This document shows, piece by piece, positions 34,549 to 44,015 of a stretch of 64,000 nucleotides of DNA. Numbering within the stretch: the stretch's first letter is position 1; every line of letters begins with the position of its first letter. The position numbers were made by a program, and so were the translations under genes. Under the pieces are notes generated by a model. It was not told the DNA's origin, did not search any database, and worked only from the letters and a program-made list of their open reading frames with translations. Source of the DNA: Thioclava sp. SK-1 (GTDB taxonomy: Bacteria > Pseudomonadota > Alphaproteobacteria > Rhodobacterales > Rhodobacteraceae); NCBI RefSeq assembly GCF_001705665.1, contig NZ_MDHA01000069.1, forward strand, positions 124,001 to 188,000, in the 5' to 3' direction.

Positions 34549-35307
34549 TCAGTTCTTATCGTCTTCGTCATCGCCTTCGGGCAGGTTGAAGAAGCTGTCA
34601 GCATTGGAATAATCCTTAGCCGAATTACGCTCCTCTTCATCCTCTTCGTTCTTGGTATTGGACAGGCTAAAGTTCTCCAACCCAGCGATGGACGAGGGCA
34701 GACGCGGCTCTTCGCCCATTTCCAGCGATTGCTCTGTCGAGACAAGCTTGCGACGCTCGTCATCATTCATCACATTCGCAGAGGTTTTCTTAACCGCCTT
34801 CTGCACTTCCATATCCAACTCTGACTGGCGGCACAGACCCAAAGCCACCGGATCAATCGCGGTCATGCTTTGAATGTTCCAATGCGTGCGCTCGCGAATG
34901 GATTGGATCGTCGGCTTGGTGGTGCCAACCAGGCGGGCAATTTGCGCATCTGCCAATTCTGGGTGGAACTTCACCAGCCACAGAATGGAGTTCGGGCGAT
35001 CTTGCCGCTTGGACAATGGCGTGTAGCGCGGGCCGCGACGCTTGTCTTCGCCAACAGAGGCTTTGTTGAATTTCAGTTTCAGCTTATGCAGCGGATCTTT
35101 CTCGGCGCGATCAATCTCGGACTGATCCAACTGGCCATTGGATAACGGGTCCTGGCCTTTCACGCCTGCGGCCACATCGCCATCGGCAATGCCCTGCACT
35201 TCCAATTCGTGCATGCCACAAAAATCGCCGATCTGTTTGAAGGTCAGCGTCGTATTGTCCACCAACCACACAGCGGTCGCTTTGGCCATCAGGGGCTTGT
35301 TGTTCAT
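34549..35307 (-). CDS. trcR: Cell cycle transcriptional regulator TrcR (DUF1013)
   Basis: The 252-residue protein opens MNNKPLMAKATAVWLVDNTT, with a helix-turn-helix-like segment (LTFKQIGDFCGMHELEVQGI) and a second (DAQIARLVGTTKPTIQSIRE). These are typical of the alphaproteobacterial DUF1013/TrcR family. The C-terminal 60 residues are acidic. TrcR is a cell-cycle-linked transcription factor in alphaproteobacteria; targets are not known from this sequence. The start at 35307 is used because AAGGA is 8 bases upstream; the in-frame ATG at 35316 overlaps that site. A terminator is at 34440. Confidence 0.9.
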   Translation of the reverse strand: MNNKPLMAKATAVWLVDNTTLTFKQIGDFCGMHELEVQGIADGDVAAGVKGQDPLSNGQLDQSEIDRAEKDPLHKLKLKFNKASVGEDKRRGPRYTPLSKRQDRPNSILWLVKFHPELADAQIARLVGTTKPTIQSIRERTHWNIQSMTAIDPVALGLCRQSELDMEVQKAVKKTSANVMNDDERRKLVSTEQSLEMGEEPRLPSSIAGLENFSLSNTKNEEDEEERNSAKDYSNADSFFNLPEGDDEDDKN

Positions 35308-35443
35308 CTGAGCCATCCTTTACACATATCTCTCCCGGGCCGAGAAATCGGCTGCGGCGTCGGGGGTGTCCCGGTCCGCGGTCCATCTCTGGAAGGGGAA
35401 TTGGTTCTGATATACGCAAAATTGACGCGCGAGGGAAGAGGAA

Positions 35444-36115
35444 ATGACGCATTTGACTGCTTTGGTTCGGTGGCTGGCGATGGCTTGTTGCGTTGTCTTC
35501 TTAAATTTGACATCCGTCCCCATCGCTCAGGCCGATGGTGAGGCCGCCGGTGACTTCGACTATTATGTTCTTGCCTTATCATGGTCTCCAACGTGGTGTG
35601 CGTTAGAAGGCGATGCGCGCCAATCGCCCCAATGCGCACAAAAGGAAGAATTTTCCTTTGTTTTGCATGGGCTTTGGCCACAATATGAGGATGGCTGGCC
35701 GCAATATTGCCGCACAACAGCGCGTGATCCGCAAAAGCGTACAACCGCCGCTATGACGGACATCATGGGCGCGCCCGGCGCCGCTTGGTATCAGTGGAAA
35801 AAACATGGTCGCTGTACGGGACTGGCCGCCAGTGATTATTTCCGCCTTGCCCGGTTGGCCTATGATAGCGTTGAAATCCCAGAGGTTTTTCAAAGTCTGA
35901 AACGAGATGTGAAGCTGCCAGCCTCTGTCGTCGAAGACGCATTTTTAGAGGTAAATCCGAATTACACCCGCGACAGCGTCACTGTCACCTGCCGTGACCG
36001 GCGCATTCAAGAGGTGCGCATTTGCCTAAACCGCGCATTGATGCCGCGCGATTGTGGCCCGGATGTTATCCGTGATTGTACATTGTCAGATGCACGAATG
36101 GACGGGATCCGATGA
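35444..36115 (+). CDS. Periplasmic ribonuclease T2
   Basis: The 223-residue protein has a signal peptide (residues 1-30, ending AQA). The two RNase T2 catalytic blocks are present, FVLHGLWPQ (CAS I) and WKKHGRC (CAS II), so both catalytic histidines are intact. It would cut RNA in the periplasm through 2',3'-cyclic phosphates. Several cysteines suggest disulphides. AGAGGAA lies directly before the ATG. It converges with the quinone oxidoreductase gene and is divergent from trcR. Confidence 0.93.
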   Translation: MTHLTALVRWLAMACCVVFLNLTSVPIAQADGEAAGDFDYYVLALSWSPTWCALEGDARQSPQCAQKEEFSFVLHGLWPQYEDGWPQYCRTTARDPQKRTTAAMTDIMGAPGAAWYQWKKHGRCTGLAASDYFRLARLAYDSVEIPEVFQSLKRDVKLPASVVEDAFLEVNPNYTRDSVTVTCRDRRIQEVRICLNRALMPRDCGPDVIRDCTLSDARMDGIR

Positions 36116-36132
36116 TCCCGCCCAATCGGGTG

Positions 36133-37116
36133 TTAAATTTTCAGGACGATCTTCCCGATATGCTGCGATGTTTCCATCCGCTCGTGCGCCTGAACGGCTT
36201 GCGATAAGGGAAACTCACTGTCATGAATAACTTTTAACTTACCACTTTCGATCATCGGCCAAACATCGCGGCGCAGCGCCTGTGCGATTTCGGCTTTGGC
36301 AGCATCTGATTGCGGCCGCAGGGTCGATCCGGTGACGGTCAAGCGGCGCATCATCAAGGGGGCAAAATTGATCTCGGCTTTTGGGCCTTGCAAAAAGGCG
36401 ATAAAGACCAGACGCCCATCTTCATCCAGTGCGCGCAGGTTGCGTTTGATATAATCGCCCCCGACCATATCAAGGATCAAATTGGCACCACCTGCCGCCT
36501 CAATGATTTTGACAAAATCCTGCGTGCGGTAATTGATTGCGGTCGCGCCAAGTGCCTCGATCGCGGCGCATTTTTCGTCTGATCCGGCTGTGGCCCATAC
36601 CCGCGCACCGATGGCTTTGGCCATCTGGATCGCTGTTGTGCCGATCCCGCTGGAGCCTCCATGAACCAAAAACCGCTCCCCCGCCTTTAGTCCGCCGCGC
36701 TGCATCACATTGGACCATACGGTAAAGCAAGTTTCAGGCAGGCAGGCCGCAGATTTCAGATCCAGTCCTTTAGGCACCGGCAGCACATGGCTGGCCTGGC
36801 ACAGCGCGTATTCAGCATAGCCGCCGCCGGGCAGCAGCGCACATACCTGATCACCGATCGACCAACCTGTCACCCCCGGACCACAGGCTGCAATCCGCCC
36901 AGCCCCTTCCAATCCGGGCAAAGGCGACGCGCCCGCCGGCGGGGCGTAGGAACCCGCACGTTGCAATGCATCGGGGCGGTTAACCCCGGCATAGGACAGA
37001 TGAATCAACACCTCGCCATAGCCGGGAACCGGCACCGGTGCCTGCATCATCGACAAAACCTCTGGCCCGCCGGGCTGCGTGATTTCAACGGCGCGCATTT
37101 GATGCGGTAAGCTCAT
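36133..37116 (-). CDS. Zeta-crystallin-type NAD(P)H:quinone oxidoreductase
   Basis: The 327-residue medium-chain dehydrogenase/reductase lacks the zinc cysteines of alcohol dehydrogenases. It has GLEGAGRIAACGPGV, the NAD(P)H Rossmann motif VHGGSSGIGTTAIQMAKA, and AGSDEKCAAIEALGA. Members reduce quinones or alkenals. Its ATG overlaps the stop of the COQ9-family gene by ATGA, so the two proteins are coupled, and a role tied to ubiquinone is suggested. It converges with the RNase T2 gene. Confidence 0.88.
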   Translation of the reverse strand: MSLPHQMRAVEITQPGGPEVLSMMQAPVPVPGYGEVLIHLSYAGVNRPDALQRAGSYAPPAGASPLPGLEGAGRIAACGPGVTGWSIGDQVCALLPGGGYAEYALCQASHVLPVPKGLDLKSAACLPETCFTVWSNVMQRGGLKAGERFLVHGGSSGIGTTAIQMAKAIGARVWATAGSDEKCAAIEALGATAINYRTQDFVKIIEAAGGANLILDMVGGDYIKRNLRALDEDGRLVFIAFLQGPKAEINFAPLMMRRLTVTGSTLRPQSDAAKAEIAQALRRDVWPMIESGKLKVIHDSEFPLSQAVQAHERMETSQHIGKIVLKI

Positions 37117-37814
37117 GTATCCGTCCTTTCTTTGGCGCCATCGGCGGCGCCATATGTCTTGCCCGGCATGTCCTGCCCCGCTTGCGGCGCGCGTATTGCC
37201 CCCACCATTCTTTCCGCGAAAGGCAGCTTCAACAGCTTTCCTTTCACCTTTTCAAACTGCATCACATTGCCAATCCGGCGATCCAAAAATTCCCAGGTCT
37301 CGCAGTGACCTTCGCTTTCATCACCCATCCAGAACAAAACGGTCGCCGAATAGACTCCCGACAAAGTGGCGCGCTTGGTGTACCAATTGTAATCACGACT
37401 GCTGTCGCCCAACACGTTCCAGACCTTATCCGCAGTTTCCCAGATCAACTTGGCGCCCACCGCGGTGTTTTGTGGCAATGCGAACAGCGTTGCCCCCCGT
37501 CGCACCAATTCAGGATCCGCGCCTTCAAGGCGCATACGGATACAGGCAGCCACCTTGTCACGAAATTTCATCCCGTCGAAATCCGCTGATTTCACCGCAA
37601 GGCACATCGCTTGATCGCCTTTCCGGTGATAGGCAATCGCCAGGTCCACCGCCCCCCGCGGGCAAATGACCTCGGCCAAAGCCAGATCGATATCCGAATC
37701 AGCAACAGCCATTTCAAAGGCGGGTCTGGTCCAGCCATCAAAGGGCACATGTGGCTCGATCGCGGCCAGAAGGTCGGATTTGGCCCGATCCACGTCCAAA
37801 TGATCATTCTTCAC
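37113..37814 (-). CDS. COQ9-family ubiquinone biosynthesis protein
   Basis: The 233-residue protein matches the COQ9 family (DLLAAIEPHVPFDGWTRPAF at the N-terminus, later RMRLEGADPELVRRG and FWMGDESEGHCETWEFLDRRI). In eukaryotes COQ9 binds lipids and brings quinone intermediates to COQ7. The bacterial homologue probably assists ubiquinone synthesis at the inner membrane. A GTG start at 37814 is chosen: GGGAGA lies 7 bases upstream and the family alignment begins there; ATG starts at 37856 and 37943 lack a site. Its stop overlaps the oxidoreductase start (ATGA). It is divergent from rpsU. Confidence 0.85.
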   Translation of the reverse strand: MKNDHLDVDRAKSDLLAAIEPHVPFDGWTRPAFEMAVADSDIDLALAEVICPRGAVDLAIAYHRKGDQAMCLAVKSADFDGMKFRDKVAACIRMRLEGADPELVRRGATLFALPQNTAVGAKLIWETADKVWNVLGDSSRDYNWYTKRATLSGVYSATVLFWMGDESEGHCETWEFLDRRIGNVMQFEKVKGKLLKLPFAERMVGAIRAPQAGQDMPGKTYGAADGAKERTDT

Positions 37815-37917
37815 TGCGGTTTCTCCCGTCTGATAGTAGACAAACGTCAACGTCATAGCTATATGGCGGGTTCCTGCTATCTGATGCAACTTTAACTTAG
37901 GAAGGTGGTGACACCAT

Positions 37918-38124
37918 ATGCAGGTCAGCGTTCGCGACAACAATGTCGATCAAGCGCTCCGCGCCCTGAAGAAAAAACTTCAGCGTGAGGGTGTGTTTCG
38001 TGAAATGAAGCTTCGGCAACACTTCGAGAAACCCTCCGTCAAGAAAGCGCGTGAGAAAGCCGAAGCCGTCCGTCGTGCCCGTAAACTGGCACGTAAGAAG
38101 GCTCAGCGCGAAGGCGCGCTCTGA
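37918..38124 (+). CDS. rpsU: 30S ribosomal protein S21
   Basis: The 68-residue basic protein begins [20 protein letters not shown] and continues with [13 protein letters not shown], the S21 signature. S21 helps initiation by base-pairing of 16S rRNA with mRNA at the 30S platform. A GGAAGGTGGTG stretch lies upstream of the ATG. It is transcribed alone and followed by a terminator at 38196. Confidence 0.96.
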   Translation: MQVSVRDNNVDQALRALKKKLQREGVFREMKLRQHFEKPSVKKAREKAEAVRRARKLARKKAQREGAL

Positions 38125-38195
38125 GGCTTGCCGGGTTTTCCCGGTGGTTTGAGAAAGCTGGCGGTCCGTTCTGTATGGATGTTCCGCACCGATGG

Positions 38196-38226
38196 CCCCC
38201 ATGGCGTTGCGCTTTGGGGGTTTTTG
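38196..38226 (+). terminator. Intrinsic terminator of rpsU
   Basis: CCCCCA (38196-38201) pairs with TGGGGG (38215-38220) around a 13-base loop, followed by TTTTTGGTTTTT. It lies about 70 bases after the rpsU stop. Confidence 0.75.
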
Positions 38227-38340
38227 GTTTTTAGCGGATGTGTTTTTACATCTGGAAAACCTCTCGCCCATAAGGTTAATGGTTAAAAGCACATTCAGGC
38301 GGCGCAATCCGTCTGGTCCACATATGCAGATTGTGGCAAT

Positions 38341-38351
38341 TTACCCGGTAA
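38341..38351. promoter_or_regulatory. TTACC-S-GGTAA palindrome before mscL
   Basis: TTACCCGGTAA is a 5-1-5 palindrome just upstream of the mscL leader hairpin. The same sequence (reverse complement) recurs at 39456, upstream of the small protein and chemoreceptor. A shared operator is possible but unproven. Confidence 0.3.
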
Positions 38352-38355
38352 TCCC

Positions 38356-38382
38356 ATCGGCGCTTACGCCGATCCGTTTTTT
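38356..38382 (+). terminator. Terminator-like hairpin in the mscL leader
   Basis: ATCGGCG (38356-38362) pairs with CGCCGAT (38367-38373) around CTTA, followed by CCGTTTTTT. It ends 14 bases before the mscL ATG and no gene lies between it and the rpsU terminator. It therefore looks like an attenuator or a second terminator for rpsU. Confidence 0.65.
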
Positions 38383-38396
38383 AAAGGGGCATCACC

Positions 38397-38831
38397 ATGC
38401 TAAATGAATTCAAAGCCTTCATTGCAAAGGGCAATGTTATGGACATGGCTGTCGGCATTATCGTCGGCGCGGCCTTCACAGCCATCGTCAAATCCATGGT
38501 AAATGACCTTCTGAACCCGTTCATCGGGCTATTCACCGGCGGGTATGACTTCACCAATCTTTATGTCGTGTTGTCCGGATCCGTTCCTGAAGGTGCCAGT
38601 CTTGAAGTCGCGCGCGAAGCCGGTGCCGCCATTTTCGCCTATGGTGCCTTTACGATGGCTGTCATCAACTTCCTGATCATCGCCTTTGTTGTTTTCATGC
38701 TGGTGCGCACGGTCAACCGCGTGAAAGCCCAGGCTGAAAAGCCAGAAGAGGTCGTGCCAGAGGTTCCCGCAGGCCCGAGTGAACTTGATATCCTGATCGA
38801 AATTCGCGATCAGCTTAAGAAACCTGCGTAA
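38397..38831 (+). CDS. mscL: Large-conductance mechanosensitive channel
   Basis: The 144-residue inner-membrane protein starts [20 protein letters not shown] and has two membrane helices (residues 14-42 and 74-100) with the [12 protein letters not shown] pore helix typical of MscL. A C-terminal charged helix follows. The homopentameric channel opens under osmotic downshock to release solutes. AAAGGGG lies upstream of the ATG. A terminator-like hairpin sits 14 bases before the start codon, suggesting control at the level of read-through. Confidence 0.95.
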   Translation: MLNEFKAFIAKGNVMDMAVGIIVGAAFTAIVKSMVNDLLNPFIGLFTGGYDFTNLYVVLSGSVPEGASLEVAREAGAAIFAYGAFTMAVINFLIIAFVVFMLVRTVNRVKAQAEKPEEVVPEVPAGPSELDILIEIRDQLKKPA

Positions 38832-38963
38832 ATTTCTTTCGGCAGGGTCGCTCACCCGCCCCTGCCGCCACGCCCTGTTGGATGTTTGCATCTGGCGTGC
38901 GGGGCCTGATTGACGTAATAAATTCGGCAAAGCCTTAGATATGTCGAAGAAAGTTGCGCAAAG

Positions 38964-39422
38964 ATGGGTCTTGATGCCACAGATCGCCGTTTATTGGATG
39001 TGTTGCAAAAGCAGGGCCGGATTTCCAATGCAGATTTGTCAGAGCGCGTGAACCTGTCCCCATCCGCCTGTCACCGCAGGGTGCAGCGGTTAGAGGATGA
39101 AGGGTTCATCCGCAACTATGTTGCCTTGCTCAATCCCACAAAGCTGGGCCGCACGACGGTTGTTTGGGTTGAAATCACCCTTTCTAGTCAATCCGATGAA
39201 ATTCTTAATTCTTTTGAACGTGAAGTGCGTAAAGTGCCCGAGGTGATGGAATGCCACCTGATGGCGGGCAAAGCCGATTTCCTGCTGAAAGTCGCCGCGA
39301 TCGATACCGAAGATTTTGCGCGGCTGCATCGCTCACGATTGGCCTCACTTCCCGGCGTGGCACAGCTTCAATCCAGCTTCAGCCTACGTGAAGTTCAAAA
39401 TACCACGGCGTTTCCGGTCTAA
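38964..39422 (+). CDS. Lrp/AsnC-family transcriptional regulator
   Basis: The 152-residue protein starts with a helix-turn-helix (DATDRRLLDVLQKQGRISNA, then LSPSACHRRVQRLEDEG). A RAM/AsnC ligand-binding domain follows, with KVPEVMECHLMAGKADFLLKV. Members form dimers to octamers and sense amino acids. The regulated genes cannot be read from the sequence; the neighbours mscL and the small protein at 39487 are candidates, and both carry a TTACC-S-GGTAA palindrome upstream. No specific gene symbol is justified. Confidence 0.92.
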   Translation: MGLDATDRRLLDVLQKQGRISNADLSERVNLSPSACHRRVQRLEDEGFIRNYVALLNPTKLGRTTVVWVEITLSSQSDEILNSFEREVRKVPEVMECHLMAGKADFLLKVAAIDTEDFARLHRSRLASLPGVAQLQSSFSLREVQNTTAFPV

Positions 39423-39455
39423 GCCCTACATAATATTAAGACATATGACCGAAGA

Positions 39456-39466
39456 TTACCGGGTAA
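39456..39466. promoter_or_regulatory. TTACC-S-GGTAA palindrome before the chemoreceptor gene pair
   Basis: TTACCGGGTAA is the reverse complement of the palindrome at 38341. It lies 20 bases before the preferred start of the small exported protein at 39487, which is one reason to prefer that start over the in-frame ATG at 39445. Confidence 0.3.
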
Positions 39467-39486
39467 TACGTGCTTCGGGTATTTGT

Positions 39487-39774
39487 ATGAAACTTGAGAT
39501 TTTGGTGACGCTGTCGTCGCTGATAATTGCGCCATTGGCGCATCTGTCTGCTACGCGACCTGACACGCCGGGCCTATTGCTGGTCGTGATGCCTCCTTGG
39601 GTGGACGCCAGCAGCGTGGCCCATGCCGCGAAGGCGCAGATTGTCGGCCCGACCAGAGCCCCATTCGGGGTGCAAATCGTTGTCGAGACAATGTCGCAGA
39701 TTGACGCCCTATCAAATGCCGGAGCGTGGTTCATCCTTGACGCAGAAAAAGCCAAATGGATTTGTAGCGCATGA
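39487..39774 (+). CDS. Small exported hypothetical coupled to a chemoreceptor
   Basis: The 95-residue protein begins with a hydrophobic segment (residues 1-20) that looks like a signal peptide. No family is recognised. The mature part has a short beta-like region ([11 protein letters not shown]) and a [11 protein letters not shown] end. Its TGA overlaps the ATG of the chemoreceptor (ATGA), indicating coupled translation, so it may be a periplasmic partner of the receptor. The in-frame ATG at 39445 is an alternative start that would remove the signal-like opening from the N-terminus. Confidence 0.6.
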   Translation: MKLEILVTLSSLIIAPLAHLSATRPDTPGLLLVVMPPWVDASSVAHAAKAQIVGPTRAPFGVQIVVETMSQIDALSNAGAWFILDAEKAKWICSA

Positions 39775-41504
39775 TTAAATCACTCTGGAATGACGACAGT
39801 GACCTTGCATTCTTAGGCCGCGACAAAGCAATAAAATATCTGGCAAGGAGCATGGTTGGCTTCGCCGCGCTGACGACACTGGTATCGTGGATGATCGGGA
39901 ATGCCTTTATCGTTGCCACTGTGTCCGCATGGGCCTTTGCGGCGCTGTCGCTTTGGGCGGCACGTCAGGGCGATACGCGCAAGTCGCGCTCGGCTTTGGC
40001 ACAAGGGATGATTGGTCAGTGTTTTGCCTTCACAGCCGCCTTCGCAGGTCATCCATGGATCATAGATACCCATATGATTTTCTTCGTAATCTGCGCATTG
40101 ACCACGGCACTGGTCGACACTCGAGCGATCGCGGTCACCGTGGTTGGCACGGTGTTGCACCACGCTGGGTTGGGGCTGTTTTATCCGGTTTTGGTGTATC
40201 CCAGCTCTGATATTGTAGAAAACTTGGGCCGCATCGCCCTGCACGGCGCCGCCTTTAGTATAGAGGCCGTGGTGCTTATGCTGGTTGTGCGCCAGCGCCA
40301 GCGTATGCAGCTTGCCGCCACAGAGCGCCTGAAAGAGGTGCAGCAGATGTCGCACGACGCGATTGCCGCAAAAGAGCACGCGCAGGCCCTGTCCGAAGAC
40401 GCGCAGGCGCAAAAAAATGCCGCCGAAGAAGCGACCAAACGTGCAGAAGCCTCGCGTCTGGATGCTGAGGCCAAAGCCGCAGCCGCCCAACATGCGGACA
40501 CCGCCGCACGCGAAGCGGAACGGGTTCTGGCCGCCGAGCGCGAGCACACCGCCGCGCAAACAGAACAAATTACGCAGCAATTGCAACGTGCCTTGGCGCG
40601 CATGGCGAACGGGGATCTTTCTGTCCGCCTGCCAGAATTTGACGACCCAAGGTTCAAAACCTTATCGCGTGACTTTAATCAAGCAACACAACAGCTTGCT
40701 TCATCCATCACGGTGGCTATGGGATGTTCAGTCGATATCGGGGCACAAATCGGGGAAATCGCCAGTGCAGCCGAAAGCCTGTCACACCGGTCAGAACAAC
40801 AGGCGACTACTTTGGCCAATACCGCAGCGGCAATAAATGAGCTGACGAGTTCCGTTCAACAGGCCGCACAGGTCAGCCGTGAAACCGCCGATACCGCCGA
40901 ACAGGCCCGCTCGGTCGCCCGTGAAAGCTCCGGCGTGGTGGCAGAATCGATTGAAGCGATGGGAGAGATTGAAAAAAGCTCCAGCCAGATCGCGCGGATT
41001 ACCAGCGTCATTGACGATATCGCGTTCCAAACCAATCTATTGGCGCTGAACGCCGGGGTGGAAGCCGCCCGCGCGGGTGAGGCAGGACGCGGTTTTGCCG
41101 TCGTCGCCTCCGAGGTGCGTGAACTTGCACAGCGTTCCTCTTCCTCAGCGCGTCAAATCAGCACTTTGATCGAAGCGTCCGAACGTCAGGTAAAAACCGG
41201 CGTGGATCTGGTGAATAAAACCGTCACCGCGTTGGATCGTATCATCGGCGGGGTTGAGAAAATTACCGTGCGGATCAATGAGCTGGCCCAGACCGCAAGC
41301 GAACAGTCGCGCGCATTGGAGGACATCAACGGTTCGGTTGAAGAGCTTGATCACGTCACCCAGCAAAACGTTGCGATGTTTGAAGAAACCACCGCCGCGA
41401 ACAGGGCATTAGACGGAATGGCCCGCAGCCTGCGTGATGCTATGGTTATTTTTCAGGCCGATGCGCAAAGCTTAAACGATGATGCACTGCGCGCCGCAGG
41501 GTAG
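39771..41504 (+). CDS. Methyl-accepting chemotaxis protein with membrane-embedded sensor
   Basis: The 577-residue protein has about six membrane segments in residues 25-178 and no sizeable periplasmic ligand domain. A long alanine/glutamate-rich coiled coil (residues 185-265) and a HAMP-like stretch follow. The signalling domain has the hairpin tip [43 protein letters not shown]. It would control CheA at the chemosensory array. The multi-span sensor suggests detection within the membrane, or by an associated protein such as the coupled 95-residue product. No other che gene lies in the window. Confidence 0.92.
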   Translation: MIKSLWNDDSDLAFLGRDKAIKYLARSMVGFAALTTLVSWMIGNAFIVATVSAWAFAALSLWAARQGDTRKSRSALAQGMIGQCFAFTAAFAGHPWIIDTHMIFFVICALTTALVDTRAIAVTVVGTVLHHAGLGLFYPVLVYPSSDIVENLGRIALHGAAFSIEAVVLMLVVRQRQRMQLAATERLKEVQQMSHDAIAAKEHAQALSEDAQAQKNAAEEATKRAEASRLDAEAKAAAAQHADTAAREAERVLAAEREHTAAQTEQITQQLQRALARMANGDLSVRLPEFDDPRFKTLSRDFNQATQQLASSITVAMGCSVDIGAQIGEIASAAESLSHRSEQQATTLANTAAAINELTSSVQQAAQVSRETADTAEQARSVARESSGVVAESIEAMGEIEKSSSQIARITSVIDDIAFQTNLLALNAGVEAARAGEAGRGFAVVASEVRELAQRSSSSARQISTLIEASERQVKTGVDLVNKTVTALDRIIGGVEKITVRINELAQTASEQSRALEDINGSVEELDHVTQQNVAMFEETTAANRALDGMARSLRDAMVIFQADAQSLNDDALRAAG

Positions 41505-41539
41505 CGGTGCAAGACATCCTTACCGGATCGGCCTAAAAT

Positions 41540-41571
41540 GGATCGGGGCGAGTTGAAACCTGTCCCGATCC
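41540..41571. terminator. Bidirectional hairpin between MCP gene and glmM
   Basis: GGATCGGG (41540-41547) pairs perfectly with CCCGATCC (41564-41571). On the minus strand it is followed by ATTTTAGG, which fits a terminator for glmM; on the plus strand the T content is low. Confidence 0.55.
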
Positions 41572-41595
41572 TTGTGCCATGTTTGGCGGTTTTGT

Positions 41596-42942
41596 TCAGC
41601 CAGCTGCCGCTTCGACTGCGGCCACAATCCCATCCACTGTCTGTAATAAAAGATCATCGCTTTCGCATTCAGCCATCACGCGGATCAGCGGCTCGGTGCC
41701 CGATTTACGGATCAACAACCGCCCCTGCCCGGACAGTTTGACTTCAGCGTCCGCAATCACTTTTCGGACCGCCTCATCGTTCAACGGTTCCTGCCCCGCC
41801 TGATACCGAACATTTTTCAACAATTGCGGCACTGTTTCAAATTGTTCGCACAGGTCAGAAGCGCGTTTACCGGTCTCTGCCATCGCCAGCAAAAATTGCA
41901 ACCCGGCCATCAGGCCATCGCCTGTCGTCGCATAATCGGTCATCACAATATGGCCCGATTGCTCACCGCCCAGATTAAACCCGCCCGAGCGCATCCGCTC
42001 TACAACATAGCGATCGCCGACCTTGGTCCGCTCCAACTGCAGACCACGCCCTTGCAAGAACCGCTCCAACCCCAGGTTCGACATAACGGTCGCCACCAAG
42101 GCCCCACCGCGCAAGAACCCTTTATCCGCCCAGCGGCGGGCAAATAGTGCCATGATCTGATCGCCATCGGCAACGCGCCCGGTCTCGTCAATGATCATCA
42201 CCCGATCGGCATCACCATCAAGCGAAATACCAAGATCCGCGCCATTGGCCAAAACCGCATCTGCACAGCTTTGCGTATGGGTCGAACCACAATTGTCATT
42301 AATATTATACCCGTTGGGTGTGACGCCCACTGGGATGACATCGCAACCCAATTCCCACAACACCTGCGGCGCCGCCTTATAGGCCGCACCATTGGCGCAA
42401 TCTACCACAACCTTCAGGCCAGACATGCGATCGCGCGCCGGAAATGTGGTTTTCGCATATTCCACATAGCGGCCCAGACCATCATCAATGCGCTTGGCCC
42501 GGCCAATATTATCGGGGATTGCCAGACGGATTTCCCCACCCAGCATTGCCTCAATCTCGGCTTCGGCCTCATCCGACAGTTTGAACCCGTCGGGACCAAA
42601 GAACTTGATCCCGTTATCCTTAGCCGGGTTGTGGCTGGCCGAAATCATGATCCCCAGATCTGCCCGCATCGAGCGCGTCAAATAGCCAATCGCAGGCGTT
42701 GGCACCGGCCCCAGCAGCAACACATTCATCCCGGTTGATGTCAGACCTGCCGTAAGGGCATTTTCAAACATATAGCCCGACAGCCGCGTGTCCTTACCGA
42801 TCACAACACGGTGGCCATTGCTGCGGTCCCGGCGAAAATAGCGCCCGGCAGCCGCCCCAAGTTTCAATGCGGTTTCTGCCGTCATATGGCCCGAGTTTGC
42901 TTCGCCGCGTACGCCATCGGTGCCGAATAAAGTTCTGCTCAT
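41596..42942 (-). CDS. glmM: Phosphoglucosamine mutase
   Basis: The 448-residue alpha-D-phosphohexomutase has the catalytic phosphoserine loop [17 protein letters not shown] near residues 100-116, a magnesium site DGDADR, and the phosphate-binding [10 protein letters not shown]. It converts glucosamine-6-phosphate to glucosamine-1-phosphate for UDP-GlcNAc. The start at 42942 has AGGAGG 5 bases upstream; an in-frame ATG at 42981 is rejected. It overlaps folP by ATGA, forming the folB-folP-glmM gene group seen in many proteobacteria. Confidence 0.95.
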   Translation of the reverse strand: MSRTLFGTDGVRGEANSGHMTAETALKLGAAAGRYFRRDRSNGHRVVIGKDTRLSGYMFENALTAGLTSTGMNVLLLGPVPTPAIGYLTRSMRADLGIMISASHNPAKDNGIKFFGPDGFKLSDEAEAEIEAMLGGEIRLAIPDNIGRAKRIDDGLGRYVEYAKTTFPARDRMSGLKVVVDCANGAAYKAAPQVLWELGCDVIPVGVTPNGYNINDNCGSTHTQSCADAVLANGADLGISLDGDADRVMIIDETGRVADGDQIMALFARRWADKGFLRGGALVATVMSNLGLERFLQGRGLQLERTKVGDRYVVERMRSGGFNLGGEQSGHIVMTDYATTGDGLMAGLQFLLAMAETGKRASDLCEQFETVPQLLKNVRYQAGQEPLNDEAVRKVIADAEVKLSGQGRLLIRKSGTEPLIRVMAECESDDLLLQTVDGIVAAVEAAAG

Positions 42943-43979
42943 ATGTCCTCCTGCTCCCACCCGAATGTGAGGGCTTTCCAAAGCCGCACAGATTGCACGA
43001 TCTGCGCCACGTCATGCACGCGATGGATTTGCACGCCCTGTTCCAAAGCCAATGTGGTCAATGCCAAACTGCCCGGCATCCGGTCGCTTGGTTGTTCGGT
43101 TTGAGAAATCGTGCCAATAAAACGTTTACGCGAAACACCCAGCAAAATCGGGCAGCCCAAGCTGTGAAACAGGGAAATCCCGCGCAGCAGCGCCAGATTA
43201 TGCTGCAAGGTTTTGCCAAAGCCTATTCCCGGATCCACCACGATCTTCTCGCGCGAAATACCTTCGCTTTCGGCCAAGGCAATGCGCGCCTCCAGATAAT
43301 CATAAACCTCTAACAGCACATCCGTGTAGCGCGGATCCTCTTGCATAATCTCCGGTGTACCTTGCGAATGCATAAGGCAAATCGGCAAACCCGAGATCAT
43401 CGCCAGCTCTGTCATGCCCGGATCAAATTCCATTGCAGATACATCGTTTAACATATCCGCGCCCACCTCAATGGCCTGATCGGCCACCATGGATTTACGG
43501 GTATCAATAGAAACCGGCACCTGACGGTCCAATTCGCGCAGCGCCGCAATCACCGGTGCGGTGCGCTGGATTTCCTCGTCTTCATCAACCTCTTCGGCAC
43601 CTGGGCGTGTGCTTTCGCCACCCACATCCAACATATCGGCACCTGCCTCAATCATCAGCTGCGCATGTTCCAATGCTCCGTCCAAATCGTCGTGATCGCC
43701 ACCATCGGAAAAGCTGTCAGGTGTGACATTCAGAATTCCCATGATCTGTGGCTGCGTCATATCCAGCCCAGCAATGTGGCCGCGTGGCGATGTCAGCCGT
43801 TCCAGCACATCCTCTGGCAAATGAGCGGCCAAAATGACCTCCGGATCTTCGCCACGGCGTAAGATCTCAACCTCATCAAACCAACACCAGCCACCTGCCA
43901 GCGACATTGCGCTGTCTGGGCGGGCTAAATCGGTGCGCGCAATCGGGCGGTAATACAGTTTTTCCATGCCACCATTCAC
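42939..43979 (-). CDS. folP: Dihydropteroate synthase
   Basis: The 346-residue protein has the DHPS signature [14 protein letters not shown] near residues 80-93, [22 protein letters not shown] and the late [11 protein letters not shown]. It joins p-aminobenzoate to the pterin for folate synthesis and is the sulfonamide target. The N-terminal 75 residues are an extension beyond the core TIM barrel, usual in Rhodobacterales. The start could be 43979 or 43967. It overlaps glmM by ATGA; folB is 36 bases upstream on the same strand. Confidence 0.94.
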   Translation of the reverse strand: MNGGMEKLYYRPIARTDLARPDSAMSLAGGWCWFDEVEILRRGEDPEVILAAHLPEDVLERLTSPRGHIAGLDMTQPQIMGILNVTPDSFSDGGDHDDLDGALEHAQLMIEAGADMLDVGGESTRPGAEEVDEDEEIQRTAPVIAALRELDRQVPVSIDTRKSMVADQAIEVGADMLNDVSAMEFDPGMTELAMISGLPICLMHSQGTPEIMQEDPRYTDVLLEVYDYLEARIALAESEGISREKIVVDPGIGFGKTLQHNLALLRGISLFHSLGCPILLGVSRKRFIGTISQTEQPSDRMPGSLALTTLALEQGVQIHRVHDVAQIVQSVRLWKALTFGWEQEDI

Positions 43980-44015
43980 CGCAAACGCGCGGCATTGGCA
44001 AGGGGGCGCGGTGGC

